A program made the position numbers and the translations under genes. Of a stretch of DNA of 60,000 bases, positions 1-11,347 are shown piece after piece. Each line of letters begins with the position of its first letter. Position 1 is the stretch's first letter. The notes beneath the pieces were generated by a model. That model was not told the origin of the DNA, did no database searches, and saw nothing but the letters and a program-made list of their open reading frames with translations. Location of the stretch: NCBI GenBank assembly GCA_014529385.2, contig CM043950.1, forward strand, positions 76,770,435 through 76,830,434. The letters run 5' to 3'. The stretch comes from Adiantum capillus-veneris (lineage: Eukaryota; Streptophyta; Polypodiopsida; Polypodiales; Pteridaceae).

Positions 1-800
1 TGGCTGAGTGAGGAGATTCACTGAGTCAAAGTCAAAGAGTGCAATGAGGAGTTTTTTGATGTTCTCAATAATTATCCACCATTTTATTTTCTGCATTAGG
101 AGTAGGAAAAGAAGGTTGATTTCTTGGGGTGTCCAGTAGGAAATATGTAAGATAGCATTTGCAAACAAAATAAAAAATTTATAATTATGTACATTTACAA
201 AAAAATATACGTATGTAAAGGATTTTATAATTAAAAAGTGAAAATTTTCATACATAAGGGTTTTGTTTTTTATAAACAATGCAAACATAAGGGGTACAAA
301 TAATACTTCAAAATAAGCTGGTAAGAGATTATTTAAATACCTGTTGTTTGCACCTGCTATATGCAATTTTTACGTAGAGGAATCCTTGGGGTTGATTTAG
401 AGGGTAAACCATTCCTAAATCCATTCAAAGCCAAGGTCAATTTCAAAGAATTATTTGGAAAGTGGATTAGACGTGTGTTGTGTGTGTATGCTAGAAATTT
501 GAGGCTAGTCAATGATAAAATTGGACAGAGAGCAAGGAAACACCAAAAATCTTAAACCGTAAAAAACTCCGATGTAGACCAGTATCATGATATTGGACTA
601 CTAGGACAAGACTATGGGACTCTTAGACCATGTGTTTGTACACAACAAACACATGATGCATATTGATTTCTAACTAATTTGGACAGGGAAACTAATCCCA
701 TTAAAGAAAAGTTGGAAACTTTTTTAAATTGATCAAGATATCCTACAAAGTATGATCAAAACAATTCCAAATTGCACATAAAGGATACCATTAGGCTTAT
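1..800. other. AT-rich sequence without recognisable genes
   Basis: I see no coding region or known element. The longest open stretch (361-555, plus, 64 codons) has a basic composition but no motif I recognise and no supporting context. The sequence is AT-rich, with short A/T runs typical of intergenic or eroded transposon DNA. Confidence 0.5.
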
Positions 801-1109
801 TGTTGGAATTAGGGTTTTAGAGAAACACACACAGCTTAGAGAAGACGAAGAAGCTCAAGGCACACAATAGAGAGTGTGTTACTTAGTGTGCAATGGAAAG
901 ATAGATAGCCCTAGAGTAATGGGCATATATACAATGCATGGGGGAAAAAAACTCCTAAAGAGGGAAAAAAATCCCCGCCGGTCCTAGTGTGTTCACACAC
1001 ATCACTACCACATGTATATGGTAACAAATACCCCTTGAAGTGATGCGGTGAACGAGAGCTTGCACATGAGTAAAGGGAAGTGCCAGGCCCTAAGGACATG
1101 ATTAGTCCA

Positions 1110-1290
1110 CCTAAGTTGCATTTATAAACTCGTATATTATAAATTGTACATATATTAAAAATTTATTAGTTGTATATCCGTATTATACGCGCATATCCAA
1201 ATAAAAAAGATTTCTATCAAAGTATATTTTGATCGAACTATATTTCGATCGAAATATAGTTTGATCAAAATATATTTATACTTATAAAAA
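1110..1290 (+). repeat. Possible LTR-like start resembling the flank of the Copia at 8479
   Basis: On the plus strand this stretch resembles the sequence just downstream of the minus-strand Copia pol stop (8479 leftwards). Both contain a CTAAGTTGCAT word, AT-rich sequence with repeated CGTATTAT-like words, and then a GATCGAA-rich palindrome. The similarity is patchy and judged by eye. If real, 1110-2545 and 7500-8479 are inverted copies of one LTR-type region. Confidence 0.3.
1223..1274. repeat. 52-bp near-perfect palindrome
   Basis: The two 26-base halves are reverse complements of each other except for one pair, centred on CGATCG at 1246-1251. It is made of TTTGATC/GATCAAA and ATTTCGAT words and could form a cruciform. 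A related shorter palindrome lies at 8315-8351 at the mirrored end of the region. Confidence 0.85.
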
Positions 1291-1584
1291 AAGGGCGCCG
1301 CGGCAGTTCGACGAACTGCTGCAAGTGTGATTGCTAGAAAGATAGAGACAGAGTTGCTGGAGCTTTAGAGAGAGCAGTAGACAGTAAGCACCGCACATCC
1401 GTAGCGAGCCACAGAGCAGGTGATCTTTCTTATAGTGTTATTTCTGTTTTTATTTTTTTGCAGTTAATTTGCTAGCATTGTTGTTGTGGAGCTTTGCTCG
1501 CACCTCAGTGTTAGTTTGTAATTTGTTTTCTACTAGCGCTATTGTTGTGGAGATTTTCTCACACCTCAGTGTTAGTCTGCAGGT

Positions 1585-2545
1585 TTAGACACCCGTCCTT
1601 GGCTATGTTGATCCTTGTGACACACTGCAAGGGGGGTTAGTCTTTAGACTCTTTGTCCTTGACTATTGCTGACCTCCGTTTCCCACTTCAAGGAGTAGCT
1701 TAGGTTGTACAATTAAACTTTTTGTCCCTCGTTGTTGATGACCACCAAGTCGCACTACAGGGAGGAGTTAGCTATCATGCATCTTTTCTTCCTAGTTATT
1801 GTTGACCATTGCATTGTACTATTGGAAGATTGGATTTAAAAAAGTAGATTTCTCATCTTTGGTTGTTGCTGACCACCGTGTTGCACTGCAGGGAGGGGTT
1901 TAGGGTTGTCAAATCCATCATCCTTGGTTGTTGCTGACCATCACGTCGCATTGCAAGGGGATTGGATCTAATAGATTCTTCATCTCTCTTTGTTGCTGAC
2001 CACCATGTCACACTACAGGGAGGGGTTTAGGATTTTAAATCCATCATCCTTGGTTGTTGCTTACCATTGCGTTGCACTGCGAGGAGATTGGATTTAATAG
2101 ATTCCTCATCTCTGGTTGTAGCTGACCACCATGTCGCACTGCAGAGAGGGGTTGAAGGTTGCCAAATCCATCATCCTTGGTTGCAACTGACCATCGTGTC
2201 ACACTACAAGGAGATTAGATTCGATAGATTCCTCGTCTTTGGTTGTTGTTGACCATTGTGTCACACTGCAGGGAGAGATTTAGGATTTTTAAATCCATCA
2301 TCCTTGGTTGTTGTTGACCATTGCAATGCACTGCACGAAGATTGGATTCAATAGCTTCCTCGTCTGTGGTTGTTGCTGACCATCGTGTTGCACTGCAGGG
2401 AGAGGTTTTGAGTTTCTTAGTCCAACGTTCTTGGTTGTTGCTCACCATCACGTTGCAATGCAAGGAGATTGGATTTAATGAATTCTTCATCTCTGGTTTC
2501 TGTGACCCTGTGTCGCACTGCATGGAGAAGATATATATTTTACAT
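1585..2545 (+). repeat. Minisatellite of about 63 bp with a two-unit higher-order pattern
   Basis: A core like GTTGTTGCTGACCACC followed by a CACTGCAGGGAGG-like word recurs near 1663, 1729, 1795, 1861, 1926, 1989, 2052, 2114, 2178, 2241, 2306, 2368, 2432 and 2494, i.e. every 62-66 bases, about 15 units. Two unit types alternate: one ends in a GGGTTTAGG...AAATCCATCATCC tail, the other in a GAGATTGGATTTAATAGATT tail. The higher-order unit is therefore about 126-127 bp. The left-hand units are more degraded. Because 63 is a multiple of three, several frames stay open by chance, and I do not treat those as genes. Confidence 0.9.
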
Positions 2546-2753
2546 TCTTCAATCCTGAATGCTTTGACCATCGCGCCTTTCATTACTATTGTTATTATGA
2601 TGCATGAAATGTTTCGATCTTTCATTATTCGAGGATAGTATTTTCCATGAAATGTTTTTTTAAAGATTTATTAACAATCATAAATGTCAAATTTTTATAT
2701 ATTCTGGATTTACCTTACTTATATTTCCTTCATGTATTTTCAGGCTTCAATCA

Positions 2754-4063
2754 TGGTAGAGACAAAGTTAACGCATCAACATCGCAAAATTATTAGTGAT
2801 GCTCTTATTTTGTCTCTCTATGGAGCTTCACACGATCATTTGTGATGGGCATTTGATCCACTGTAGGCAAAATGACAATGATTTTGTGATTGAACTTGTG
2901 AGACATTGTTGGATGAAGCTATGAAGTGCATTCCTAGTTTTGTTTGACCTAGCTCTGCACACTAATGGAGTGAAGCATAACACAGTAAAGAAATTATTAG
3001 GCCAGGTCACTAGAATTTTTGAAAGTATGGTTTATCCAGAAATCAAAACCAAACCTGGAATCACAGAGTGAATGCAGCTTGTAGCACAGCTACATTCAGA
3101 ATTGAAGAGCAAAGATAAGATCAAAGGCTCTTCAAAACGTCCTAGGACAGAAGAGGATGTACCTCCTCCATCAGGTGCTCATTCCTCCGCTGTAAACTTG
3201 GATGACATAATGTGTCCTCCTATCCTACACTTACTTGGGGAGCATTCCATCTTTCACTTGCAAGCACCCCAATTAGGTGAGGGACGTTTTGCAAATGTGA
3301 AACAAGTATCAGTGGCTCATCCTCTCTTCAAAGATCTTGTCTATATGGCGAAGATATACAAAGACCAAATAGAAAGAAAAACGACATTGCAAATCATGCT
3401 AGAGGAGGCAACTACTACAATTGTTCAGCATTGTGGCATGATGTTGCCTCGTGCTCTTTTTTGGTATAGCAAAAGACCTATGTTGATCTTAAATCTTTGC
3501 AATGGAGGTCATCTTGAGCAGTGGATTCAAGCATGTCATCATGATGGAAGCAAGCCTGCAATGAGAGAGTTCCAACACACGTCTGGAACTGTACAATAGT
3601 TCACAAACAACATCTTGCCAATTTGCAATGCTCTTCTGTAGGACGATTAAATTTGTGCATAGTCACAAATTTACTCACAATGATCTACACACTATAAATA
3701 TTCTACTCCATTTTGGTGAGCGAGGAGTGTATGCTGGCATTGCGGACTGGGGACAAAGTACACCATCAAACACTTTGGCAACATTTCCCAAGCTGCCAAA
3801 TCTCACCCCTCAATGTAGAGCTTGATTTCAGCAATATTATCCATGGATTGCCCCTGAAAATATCAACACCAATCCTCCTCCATTCACCAAGGCATCTCAT
3901 ATATATAGTCTCTCGTATATTCTTGGGCGCTTGCTTCCATGTATTCTAGAGCCCAGCGAGGTTCTCAAGCGGGAATTTTTGCGCAATGTAAACAAACAAC
4001 TTGCTAGTGGAAAATCTCCTAAACCCTTAGATAGACCTAAGATATGGGATTTAAGCTTTGTTT
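2754..4063 (+). pseudogene. Decayed protein-kinase-like gene
   Basis: A broken reading frame encodes a eukaryotic protein-kinase fold. The N-terminal part (2754-3070) has several stops. A clean piece at 3072-3596 (175 codons) holds a basic stretch, a glycine-rich loop (LGEGRFANV, near residue 67) and a probable ATP lysine (MAKIYKDQ). After a frame change near 3640, the second frame carries a catalytic loop HNDLHTINIL in place of the usual HRDxxxxN, a metal loop ADWG in place of DFG, and after one stop near 3823 an IAPEN (APE-type) motif with C-lobe sequence to 4063. The substrate is unknown. The HND and DWG variants suggest a divergent or weakly active ancestor. It lies between two repeat-rich blocks and may have been carried by a transposable element. 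The kinase call is firm; the family is not identified. Confidence 0.75.
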
Positions 4064-5015
4064 GAATGGAAGCCATAATGTTGGCTATCATATTGTAACC
4101 AACTTTTTTGGCATTAATGATGTCACGTGTGCAATGTGTGGTGTCATGTGTGCAATGTTTTTAAAGTTCTTCAAGTTAAATTTTTAAAGTATTTCAAGTC
4201 TCTTTTTCAAGTGCTCAGACCTGCCTCGCTAAAGTTTTTTATTTTGCATTTCAGTTATGGAGTATATTGCTCCCGACTCCCGACTAGACCGCACAACAAC
4301 CTAATGATTCTTCGCTTAATCATGCATTGGCTCAACAAATTTACAAAGAGGAGAGATTCGAGTGGCTCAAAGAGATCTCAGCGCTTTGGTTGCAACCCAA
4401 CAAGACAAATCAAAACTTCAAGGGGAGCCACTGAATTACAAGCAATGCAAATAGTTATGCCTGAATCACTTTGTACACAACACATTATTTCGAGTTAGTG
4501 GAAATGATCAGGCTTCTGCTCCCTTGAAGGTTTCAGACGTGCAATACACTGTCCTTGCAAGATTTATCCAAGTGTACAGATCGCCACCAAATAATAATCA
4601 AGTGGAGATTTACTTTGTGCAACAATGTTATTGCTACTATGTATTGTGGCTCAAAGTTGATTGGAACGATCATCCCACTACAGAAGGTGTTGGGAAAGGG
4701 CGCCCAACCGAGAAGGTTCATGCAGGGGAAGCTAATCAAGAATACCCTCCTCGCAAGAGAGGTTACAAATATTTTCCCAAAGAAACCATAGTTATTCAGC
4801 AACTTGCAACCCAAGGCATGGATTTGTCAAGTCAAGGAGAGACCCCAGCCACGTTGCACGCTCGTATAGCAGAGCTAGAAAGAAAGTTGGCATGGTACGA
4901 GCCAAGGTATGGGCCTGTAATGAAGAAGAGATGGGCAATGCTGGTCCAAGTGATTCAGTTGGCAATTCAAAATTTCGTGTATCTGATCTTTTTGGAGAAC
5001 AAGCCCATGATTTAA
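4064..5015 (+). pseudogene. Possible downstream remnant with a coiled-coil segment
   Basis: The stretch after the kinase remnant keeps short open pieces in one orientation. 4127-4498 includes an Asn/Gln-rich stretch when read in the frame near 4330-4440. 4524-5015 (163 codons) ends in a charged, leucine-rich segment (LHARIAELERKLAWYEPRYG) that could form a short coiled coil. No known domain is recognised. It could be the 3' part of the kinase-like gene or an unrelated fragment. The coding call is weak. Confidence 0.3.
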
Positions 5016-5203
5016 ATTAAACCTCCCAAACAATACATATCTCTTTTTGTAATTTAATTATCAAGATTTGTAATTAAAAAATCTTTTTGGTATGTAAATC
5101 TCTATTTGTTGGAACAAATGGACGTGACAGATGTTGCAATTGTGTAAGTTATGTTCTCTCTTTTACCCTCTTTTTAACAATAATAGAGAGAAAATGGAGA
5201 GAA

Positions 5204-5223
5204 AGAGAGACAGTGAGAGAGGA

Positions 5224-5250
<27 letters not shown>
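5204..5250. repeat. GA microsatellite
   Basis: This is an almost uninterrupted run of GA dinucleotides just outside the C-terminal end of the hAT remnant. Confidence 0.9.
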
Positions 5251-5254
<4 letters not shown>

Positions 5255-5322
5255 ATGGATTGTAAAGCTAAACTCCACATAACTTTCACATTGCAAAATT
5301 AATTGAGAATATAGTACAAACT

Positions 5323-7366
5323 TTATAGCTCATCCGTCCCCTCAATCACAGGCACCATGTGATCAATTTCTTCACCATCTGAACATTCCAGATCAATATC
5401 TTCTGGGTTCCATTCCATTTCATCATTAGAGTTGATCTCATTTGACACTGCTTCGTGTGTTTGGAAGAACCCAAAGATTTCTTCTGTGGCACGTGTGGCT
5501 AACTTTGCAAGCTTATGCATAAGTCGCGTGTTACAAAAGACATACAACAAGTCCACAGCTCGTTTAGGACTTAACCGATTTCGTTTTTTAGTATGCACAA
5601 AAGTGAATGAAGACCAATTTCATTCACAGCTACCAGTTGAGGTGGCAATAGACAATACTCTCAGAGCCACATGTTGAAGTTACACTTTTTCTCTACCGTA
5701 CTCTTTCCACCAAATTGGTGCGTTCATCATCTTGATAGCATCTATATGCAAAGAATCCCCAAACGTTCCCTCTCCACTAGTATATGCCATCTTCTGTGTG
5801 TGTGCCACTTGTCCATCCACATTGCCTAATAGTTGAGCACACACTTTCTTGAAATCACTGATCACTTCATTGTTTGAAGATTTCTCGTGCATCTGGAACT
5901 TGGGATCCAAGGCAAAACCTGCTCCATGTAAAGGAGTATGAAACTGCTCCTATCGTCTTCTGACACATGTCATCATCATGGATTTATCTTTTATTGCATA
6001 ATATGTAAGATCCTTTAACTTGCGAGTGGCTTCATGCATGTACCAGTAAACCCGTCCAAAGATAGAGGATTCTTTGTCCACTAATCGCATCAGATGAGTG
6101 AAAGGTTCTGTGACAGAACTATTTTGTCTACATTTCTCCAAAAAACAAGAGAGTTTACAAGCTGATAGCATTTGGAAGCAGGAGGTTCATACTTGGGATA
6201 TTTATGAAGCCAAATGTCCCATCTTCTATCTGCCACTGTTTCAACAAGGGCTGCTTGTACCTATGTAAATTTTTTGTTGGGGGCTTTGTTCTAAACAAAG
6301 CATAAGAAAATGAATACTCTCTTATAAATTTCACCAAGTGGTTTGCATCTAGAAGAGTTTTCTTAATAGAAGGAAATTTTCCAAGGTCCTTTAAGAGAAA
6401 ATTCAAAGTGGGAGCAGCACATGGAACCCATGTAATCTCTGGATACTTTGCTTCAATTGCTTTTCCAGTTTCTTTGTAGTTAGATGCATTATCTGTGACA
6501 ATGGTTGTCACATATTTAGCTTTCCCTACTCTTCTAATTGAATGCTCATAAACACCACGAAGATATCCACTATTTTTTTCTTTTAGGGATGTATCAATCG
6601 ATTCAAGAAAGATGGCACCTCTTGGACAAATCAACATTACATTAATCAATGGTTTCTTCTGGCAATTTGTCCAACCATCTAGAGAAATTGTGCATCCATA
6701 TGCCAACAAAAAATCAAGAGTTGTGCGCTCTAAAATATTTTTTGATGTTGTTTTTACTTTTATCCAGATATTATGTACACATCTTATTATAATCACGAAC
6801 CACAAAACCCTTCTTTGCCGTGCTCATTAAAGCGTCTTTGAAGATAGGATTTTGAATGACATTAAAAGGAATTCCACATGCAAGTAGCCGTTGTTTCCCA
6901 AATGCTTGTTGCAAATTATGATCACTTGGTGCAAATTCTCCTCCAATCCATGCTTCACTTTGGTTTATGTTAGCAGTAGAGCTTTCGGTAGGATTAGAGG
7001 TACAATTCCTAGCAAAGGATGAATGACACGCACCTTGACCTGAAGTAGGGGTTGAGCGAGGGTTTTGATCATTCGTGAGTGTCATCTCAATGTCCCTAGC
7101 CATAGATGGAGCCATCATTTTGGGACCTCCCTTTTTTTTGCCCTCAAGAACTCTCTTTGTCTTGAGCGCCTACTCGGGAAATTTTTCAGCAATACCTCTT
7201 GGGGGTTTTTGCAAGATGCCACATTTCCAGGAATTTTGAAAACATGTTCTTTTATCCTATGAGAATTTCCACTAAAATTATGGCCGCAGGTCTTATACCT
7301 CAGCTTTGATGTAGTCTTCCCACTGGCCAATTCATCTACGTAGGTTCACTTGTGTCCTTTCACCAT
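5323..7366 (-). pseudogene. hAT-superfamily (BED/DUF659) transposase remnant
   Basis: Read on the minus strand from an ATG at 7366, this carries the full domain order of a plant hAT transposase of the DUF659 type. First comes a BED-like zinc finger (CGHNFSGNSHRIKEH, 7115-7330). A linker follows ending in ACGIPFNVIQNP (near 6870). Then comes the catalytic-fold region with SLDGWTN, VTDNASNY and PCAAPTLNFLLKDLG (6155-6805), then fragments at 5950-6171 and 5680-5910. The C-terminal dimerisation segment is near 5323-5640 (TKKRNRLSPKRAVDLLYV). It would cut and paste its own DNA. Frameshifts separate the pieces, an early stop follows residue 6, and a TGA at 5620-5622 replaces the usual Arg of the CERNWS-like motif, as expected for CGA-to-TGA decay. 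The first zinc-finger Cys also appears lost. No convincing terminal inverted repeats were found. Inactive. Confidence 0.88.
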
Positions 7367-7499
7367 CTTCTTCCGATCTGCAAACTCAAATAGAACTAGT
7401 TACTAAAGACACGTATAAAATCAAACTCTAATACCATTTACATTACTTATCATCAAAGTTTTCAACTTCTTTAAATTATAAGTACCAAAAATAGAAATT

Positions 7500-8115
7500 T
7501 CTCAAGTGTGATCTTTCACTTTACACCCGAATCATGATAAATAAATCGCTTAATCTATCTCAATAACTTCCAAGTGTGAGTAAAGTCTACAAAAGCAAGA
7601 TATCTTTAAAAAGACCTATATAAATTATGATCTCCAAGTGTGATTAAACTCTACAAAATCAAGATATCTTTAAAAGACCTATATAAATTATCTTCAAGTG
7701 TGAGTGTGACTCTACACATGGCAAGCAATCAAAATTCACTACTTTGTAAATATCTTTTAGGTGCGAGAATACCTCTACACAAAGAGAGGGATTATTATTT
7801 AATCTACCTAAATTGTCTGTAGTGTGAGTATTACTTTACACATGAAAGACAATCATTAGATAAATCTAACATAAGTTACTTCCAAGTGTGAACATAGCTC
7901 AGCACACAACAAGTAACTATTAACTTTAACTATTTAACTAAAATTACTTCTAAGTGTGAACGTTGTTCAACACAAAGCAAATAACTCCTAACTTCAACTA
8001 ACTTGAATCACCTCCAAGTGTGAGTTTCCTCTACACAAGAGAAGTAATCATTAACTATCTTGGTTAACTTACCTCTCAGTGTAAAATATACTTCACACAG
8101 AGCAGATAACTCAAA
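7500..8115. repeat. Diverged tandem repeat of about 64 bp
   Basis: A core AAGTGTGAG, then about 6 bases, then CTCTACACA recurs near 7505, 7572, 7636, 7694, 7760, 7821, 7884, 7952, 8018 and 8078, spaced 58-68 bases, about 10 units. Each core contains opposed TGTG and CACA words, so single units can form small hairpins. No gene is present. The period is close to that of the 1585-2545 array but the consensus differs. Confidence 0.8.
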
Positions 8116-8224
8116 ACTCCAAAGCCTAAAAAAATAAATATATCCAAGCTCTAAATTTTCACTAGAAAAAATATTGCTAAATTTAAACTAGCATTTTAAT
8201 ATTTTTCTTTGTGTTGTAAAGCTC

Positions 8225-8236
8225 ACCTATAGGTGA
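8225..8236. repeat. 12-bp perfect palindrome
   Basis: CACCTATAGGTG is a perfect palindrome between the tandem array and the larger palindrome at 8315. Its function is unknown; it may be part of an LTR regulatory region. Confidence 0.6.
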
Positions 8237-8314
8237 GATGAGGGAATAGAGATCAATGGAATGAGCAAAATAGTCCGTACTTGCATATATAAATAGATTT
8301 ATTTCGATCTAATT

Positions 8315-8351
8315 AATATTTTGATCGAACTAATATTTCGATCAAAATATT
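8315..8351. repeat. Palindrome with 15-bp arms and 7-bp loop
   Basis: The arms AATATTTTGATCGAA and TTCGATCAAAATATT are exact reverse complements. The words match those of the palindrome at 1223-1274. It lies about 130 bases downstream, in Copia orientation, of the Copia pol stop at 8479, so it probably sits in that element's LTR. Confidence 0.8.
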
Positions 8352-8478
8352 GAGAAATTATACGATACGGTGTTTTTGCTGATGTGGCACCAAATAATAC
8401 GGCCGAATAAAGATCGGTGTCATATAATACGCCCGTTTAAGGTGTATTATATGTACATTGTATAACATACAATGCAAC

Positions 8479-10350
8479 TTAGTAGTCCACAAAGGGGAGT
8501 AATCCCAAAGCTTTGCGGAATGCTTCAAGCTTCTCACGAGACAATGCCTTTGTGAAAAGATATGCAAGGTTGTCCTATGTTGGCACATAAGCCAAGCTGA
8601 TCTCTCCTTCTGAGAGCCTCTCCCTAACATAGTGGTAATGCACCTCAATGTGCTTTGTGCGAGAATGAAAATATGGGTTCCTCGCAACTACCAATGTGCT
8701 TTGACTGTTAGTGTAGATAGTGTTGGCAGTGTCCTATCCAACACCCAAATCATCCATAAGGCGTCTGAGCCATACACACTCAGTTGTAGCTATGAAGAAT
8801 GCCCTGTACTCATCCTCACAACTCAAAGTGTCCACAGTAGGTTGCTTCTTGCTCAACCATGATATACATGAACTACCAAGCATGAAAGAAAAACCACTTG
8901 TGGACACTCGTGTGTCAAAACCACCATCCCAATTTGAGTCCGAAAAAGCATGTAAGTTTGGCGGCAATGATCTCTCCTTGGGATAAAACAAGCCAAGATG
9001 TAAAGTGACACTAAGATAGCGAAAAAACCTCTTGACAGCCTGCCAATGCTTAGACCGTGGGCTATGTATAAATCTGTTGACTTGTGAGACTGCAAACTGA
9101 ATATTTGGCCTCGTGCTCCATACACAAATGAGGCATCCAATAGCAGTTTGGTAAACAGTGACATCAACAGGATCACGAGCATCATGAAGAATCGATTTCA
9201 AACCTGTTTCCATGGGAGTGGCAATAGGTTTGCAATCCTCAACTCCAAGCTTACATAAAAATGTCTCTGTCTAACGTTTCTGACACAAGGCAATACCACC
9301 ATCACAATGCTTACGTTGTATGCCCAAATAATGATGCAACAGCCCCAAATCTCTCATCTTGAAAGTAGCATTCAAATCAGCTTTAAATTCAACAATATGT
9401 CTCTCATTTGGTCTAGTGATCAGCAAATCATCTACATAAAGAACCACAATGAGAAGTACAACAACCGCATGCTTTACATACAATGTGCTTCTTTTTAGAT
9501 TGTTATGAAAGCCTCGTTTGACCAAATGAGTGTCAGCTGTCTCATACCAAGCAAGAGGAGATTGCTTCAACCCATACAAAGCCTTCTTACATATGCACAC
9601 TTTGTCCTCTTGTCTTTTCACAACAAAACCGCGAGGCTGCATTACATAAACTTCCTCAAATATGTCACCATTTAAGAAAGTAGCAACATTATCTGATTGA
9701 TGTACATCCCAATCAAAATGAGCTGCCAATGCACATAGAAAATGTAGAGTATTCATACGACAAGTGGAAGTGAAAGTCTGTTCATAATCTATGCCTTTTT
9801 GTTGTGCAAAACCCTTTGGAACAAGTTGAGCCTTATGGCGACTGATCTCACCATCCGGCTTGCGTTTCAACTTGTTAACCCACTTTGTACCAATGGCATT
9901 TTTGCCAGGAGGCAAATCACAAAAAGTCCATGTGTCATTTTCTATAAGTGCATCATATTGTGATTTTATGGAAACCATCCAATTTTCTAAATTATGTGCT
10001 TCATCAAAAGACAGAGTCTCCTCAACATCATGTAAGTTGGACACAGCCAAAGCATAACAATCTGATGCATAAGATGCATGGCGAGAGCCTGAATGAGTAC
10101 GACTAGACAAAGGTGCATCCAATTTACTATCATGCAATGTATGCACCAGCCATTTTGGCATACCTCTAGCCTGCTCATTTTCAGACCTTCCCTCATCAAG
10201 TACATCATGTACATATGCATCCGTAATAGGCTGATCTGTAACATTTTGAGAAACCCCCATAGGCTGTATATTTTCCTCATTGGAATTTCATTTGAACTTT
10301 CACCACTGAAAAGAGGCAACAAAGTGTCATTTAAATATCCTGTGAGCAAA
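8479..10350 (-). pseudogene. Copia pol fragment (RT and RNase H), 5'-truncated
   Basis: On the minus strand this is the 3' half of a Ty1/Copia polyprotein. It runs from the variable spacer after integrase (10350) through reverse transcriptase (KWVNKLKRKPDGEI, then YVDDLLIT near 9430) to RNase H (FSDSNWDGG, SCEDEYRAF) and ends at the TAA at 8479-8481. A stop lies near 9269, another follows DDLGVG near 8732, and a third is near 8570. One RNase H motif reads YTNSQST where Copia elements usually have an Asp-Asn-Gln word. Gag, protease and integrase are absent because the element is cut at 10350, where Gypsy A's LTR begins. It is the same family as the Copia at 51741-59885 but clearly diverged from it (proteins roughly four-fifths identical by eye), so it is a separate old insertion. 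Confidence 0.92.
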
Positions 10351-11031
10351 TAGGCCACCTCATGCCTGCGGGGTAGCCCATCCCCACCTTGCCTCCTTTT
10401 TCTTCACTGTTGCCCCGCCGGGTGTCCCTTTTCCTCTCCTCCACTCAAAAGGTCAACTCCCCTCTCTCTTCCCCTTGTCCTTTCTCCTTTCTCTCTCCCC
10501 TCAAGCCACCCCACCTCTCACCAATAATGCATTATAACTCACCAATAATGCACCCTAACTCACATGCAACTTACCCTATCTTCCAAAATAGTATACCCCA
10601 CCCCCTCTTTCTCTCTCCTATCATATCCCATGACCCAAATACCCCCCTCTCTCTCTAAAGGGCGCCATGTCTCTTGTCTTGCAGCTAAATAATCTCCCCC
10701 ACACTCACACACACTCAGTTTCACTAAAAAAGGTGCCCACAGACCCATCCCCACCCGGTGGTTACCTAATTTTTCTTGTTTTCACACACATCTGCACACA
10801 GATTCACCTCTGAACAAACTCCCCACTCTCCCCTCTTGTAATTACTTTATTCTCCATGTCACCTCTCACTTTTTTTCATCAACCCATCTCTCTCTCTTAG
10901 TCTCTCTCTCATGAGACTGCTGTTCTAGCACATATACACACAGCCAGACAAGTGGGGCCCACACTCACATGCCCTATGTAGATAATGATTTCTTCATTTC
11001 TAAATTCTAGAATTTTCTCCTCCTCCTCCCC

Positions 11032-11039
11032 TATATAAA
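11032..11039 (+). promoter_or_regulatory. TATA box of Gypsy A 5' LTR
   Basis: TATATAAA lies in a C-rich U3 context about 700 bases from the LTR end. Copy C has the same TATATAAA (minus, about 34777-34784). The 3' LTR of A and the LTR of B instead read TATGTAAA. Confidence 0.6.
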
Positions 11040-11341
11040 GAGGGGTCACTATCACACTAAGGACACACACCATCACCAAAGAGTACACTATGCACTGTGT
11101 GTGCCTAGTGCACACACACACACCCACACCATCACCATCACCGCAATCACCATGCTTGTCTTGAGCATGACCTCTACACCCTTGGGCTATTGAAGATGAA
11201 GGGAAACTAAATGAAGGATGATGGCCATAACCCTCGTGCGAGTCTTCGCCATCCACTCCCACCTATCCGCCATGTGCTCTACCATGCTCTACCTTCTCAT
11301 TCCCCTACCCTATGCTCCCCATTTCATCGCCTTATTCTCTT

Positions 11342-11347
11342 AATAAA
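11342..11347 (+). terminator. Candidate poly(A) signal in Gypsy A 5' LTR
   Basis: AATAAA lies about 300 bases downstream of the TATA box and is followed by a GT-rich stretch (TTTTGTGAGTATGTTTTCTT), the usual layout of a plant LTR polyadenylation region. Equivalent signals occur in the other LTR copies. Confidence 0.5.

Noticed and set aside
780-1110. Copia 3' coding end on the plus strand before 1110
   Set aside because: Only a short word matches. The translated frames lack RNase H motifs.
2067-2638. Open frames through the 63-bp minisatellite on both strands
   Set aside because: A period divisible by three keeps frames open in repeats. Both strands are open, which argues against coding.
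10389-10658. 89-codon plus-strand ORF in the LTR (also 18110-18379)
   Set aside because: Composition is biased by C/T-rich sequence, it overlaps antisense frames, and it has no start context or domain.
10909-11262. 117-codon antisense ORF repeated in several LTRs (also 18630-18983 and 45598-45951)
   Set aside because: It lies in low-complexity LTR sequence, is broken in copy C, has no domain, and is kept only because the LTRs are near-identical.
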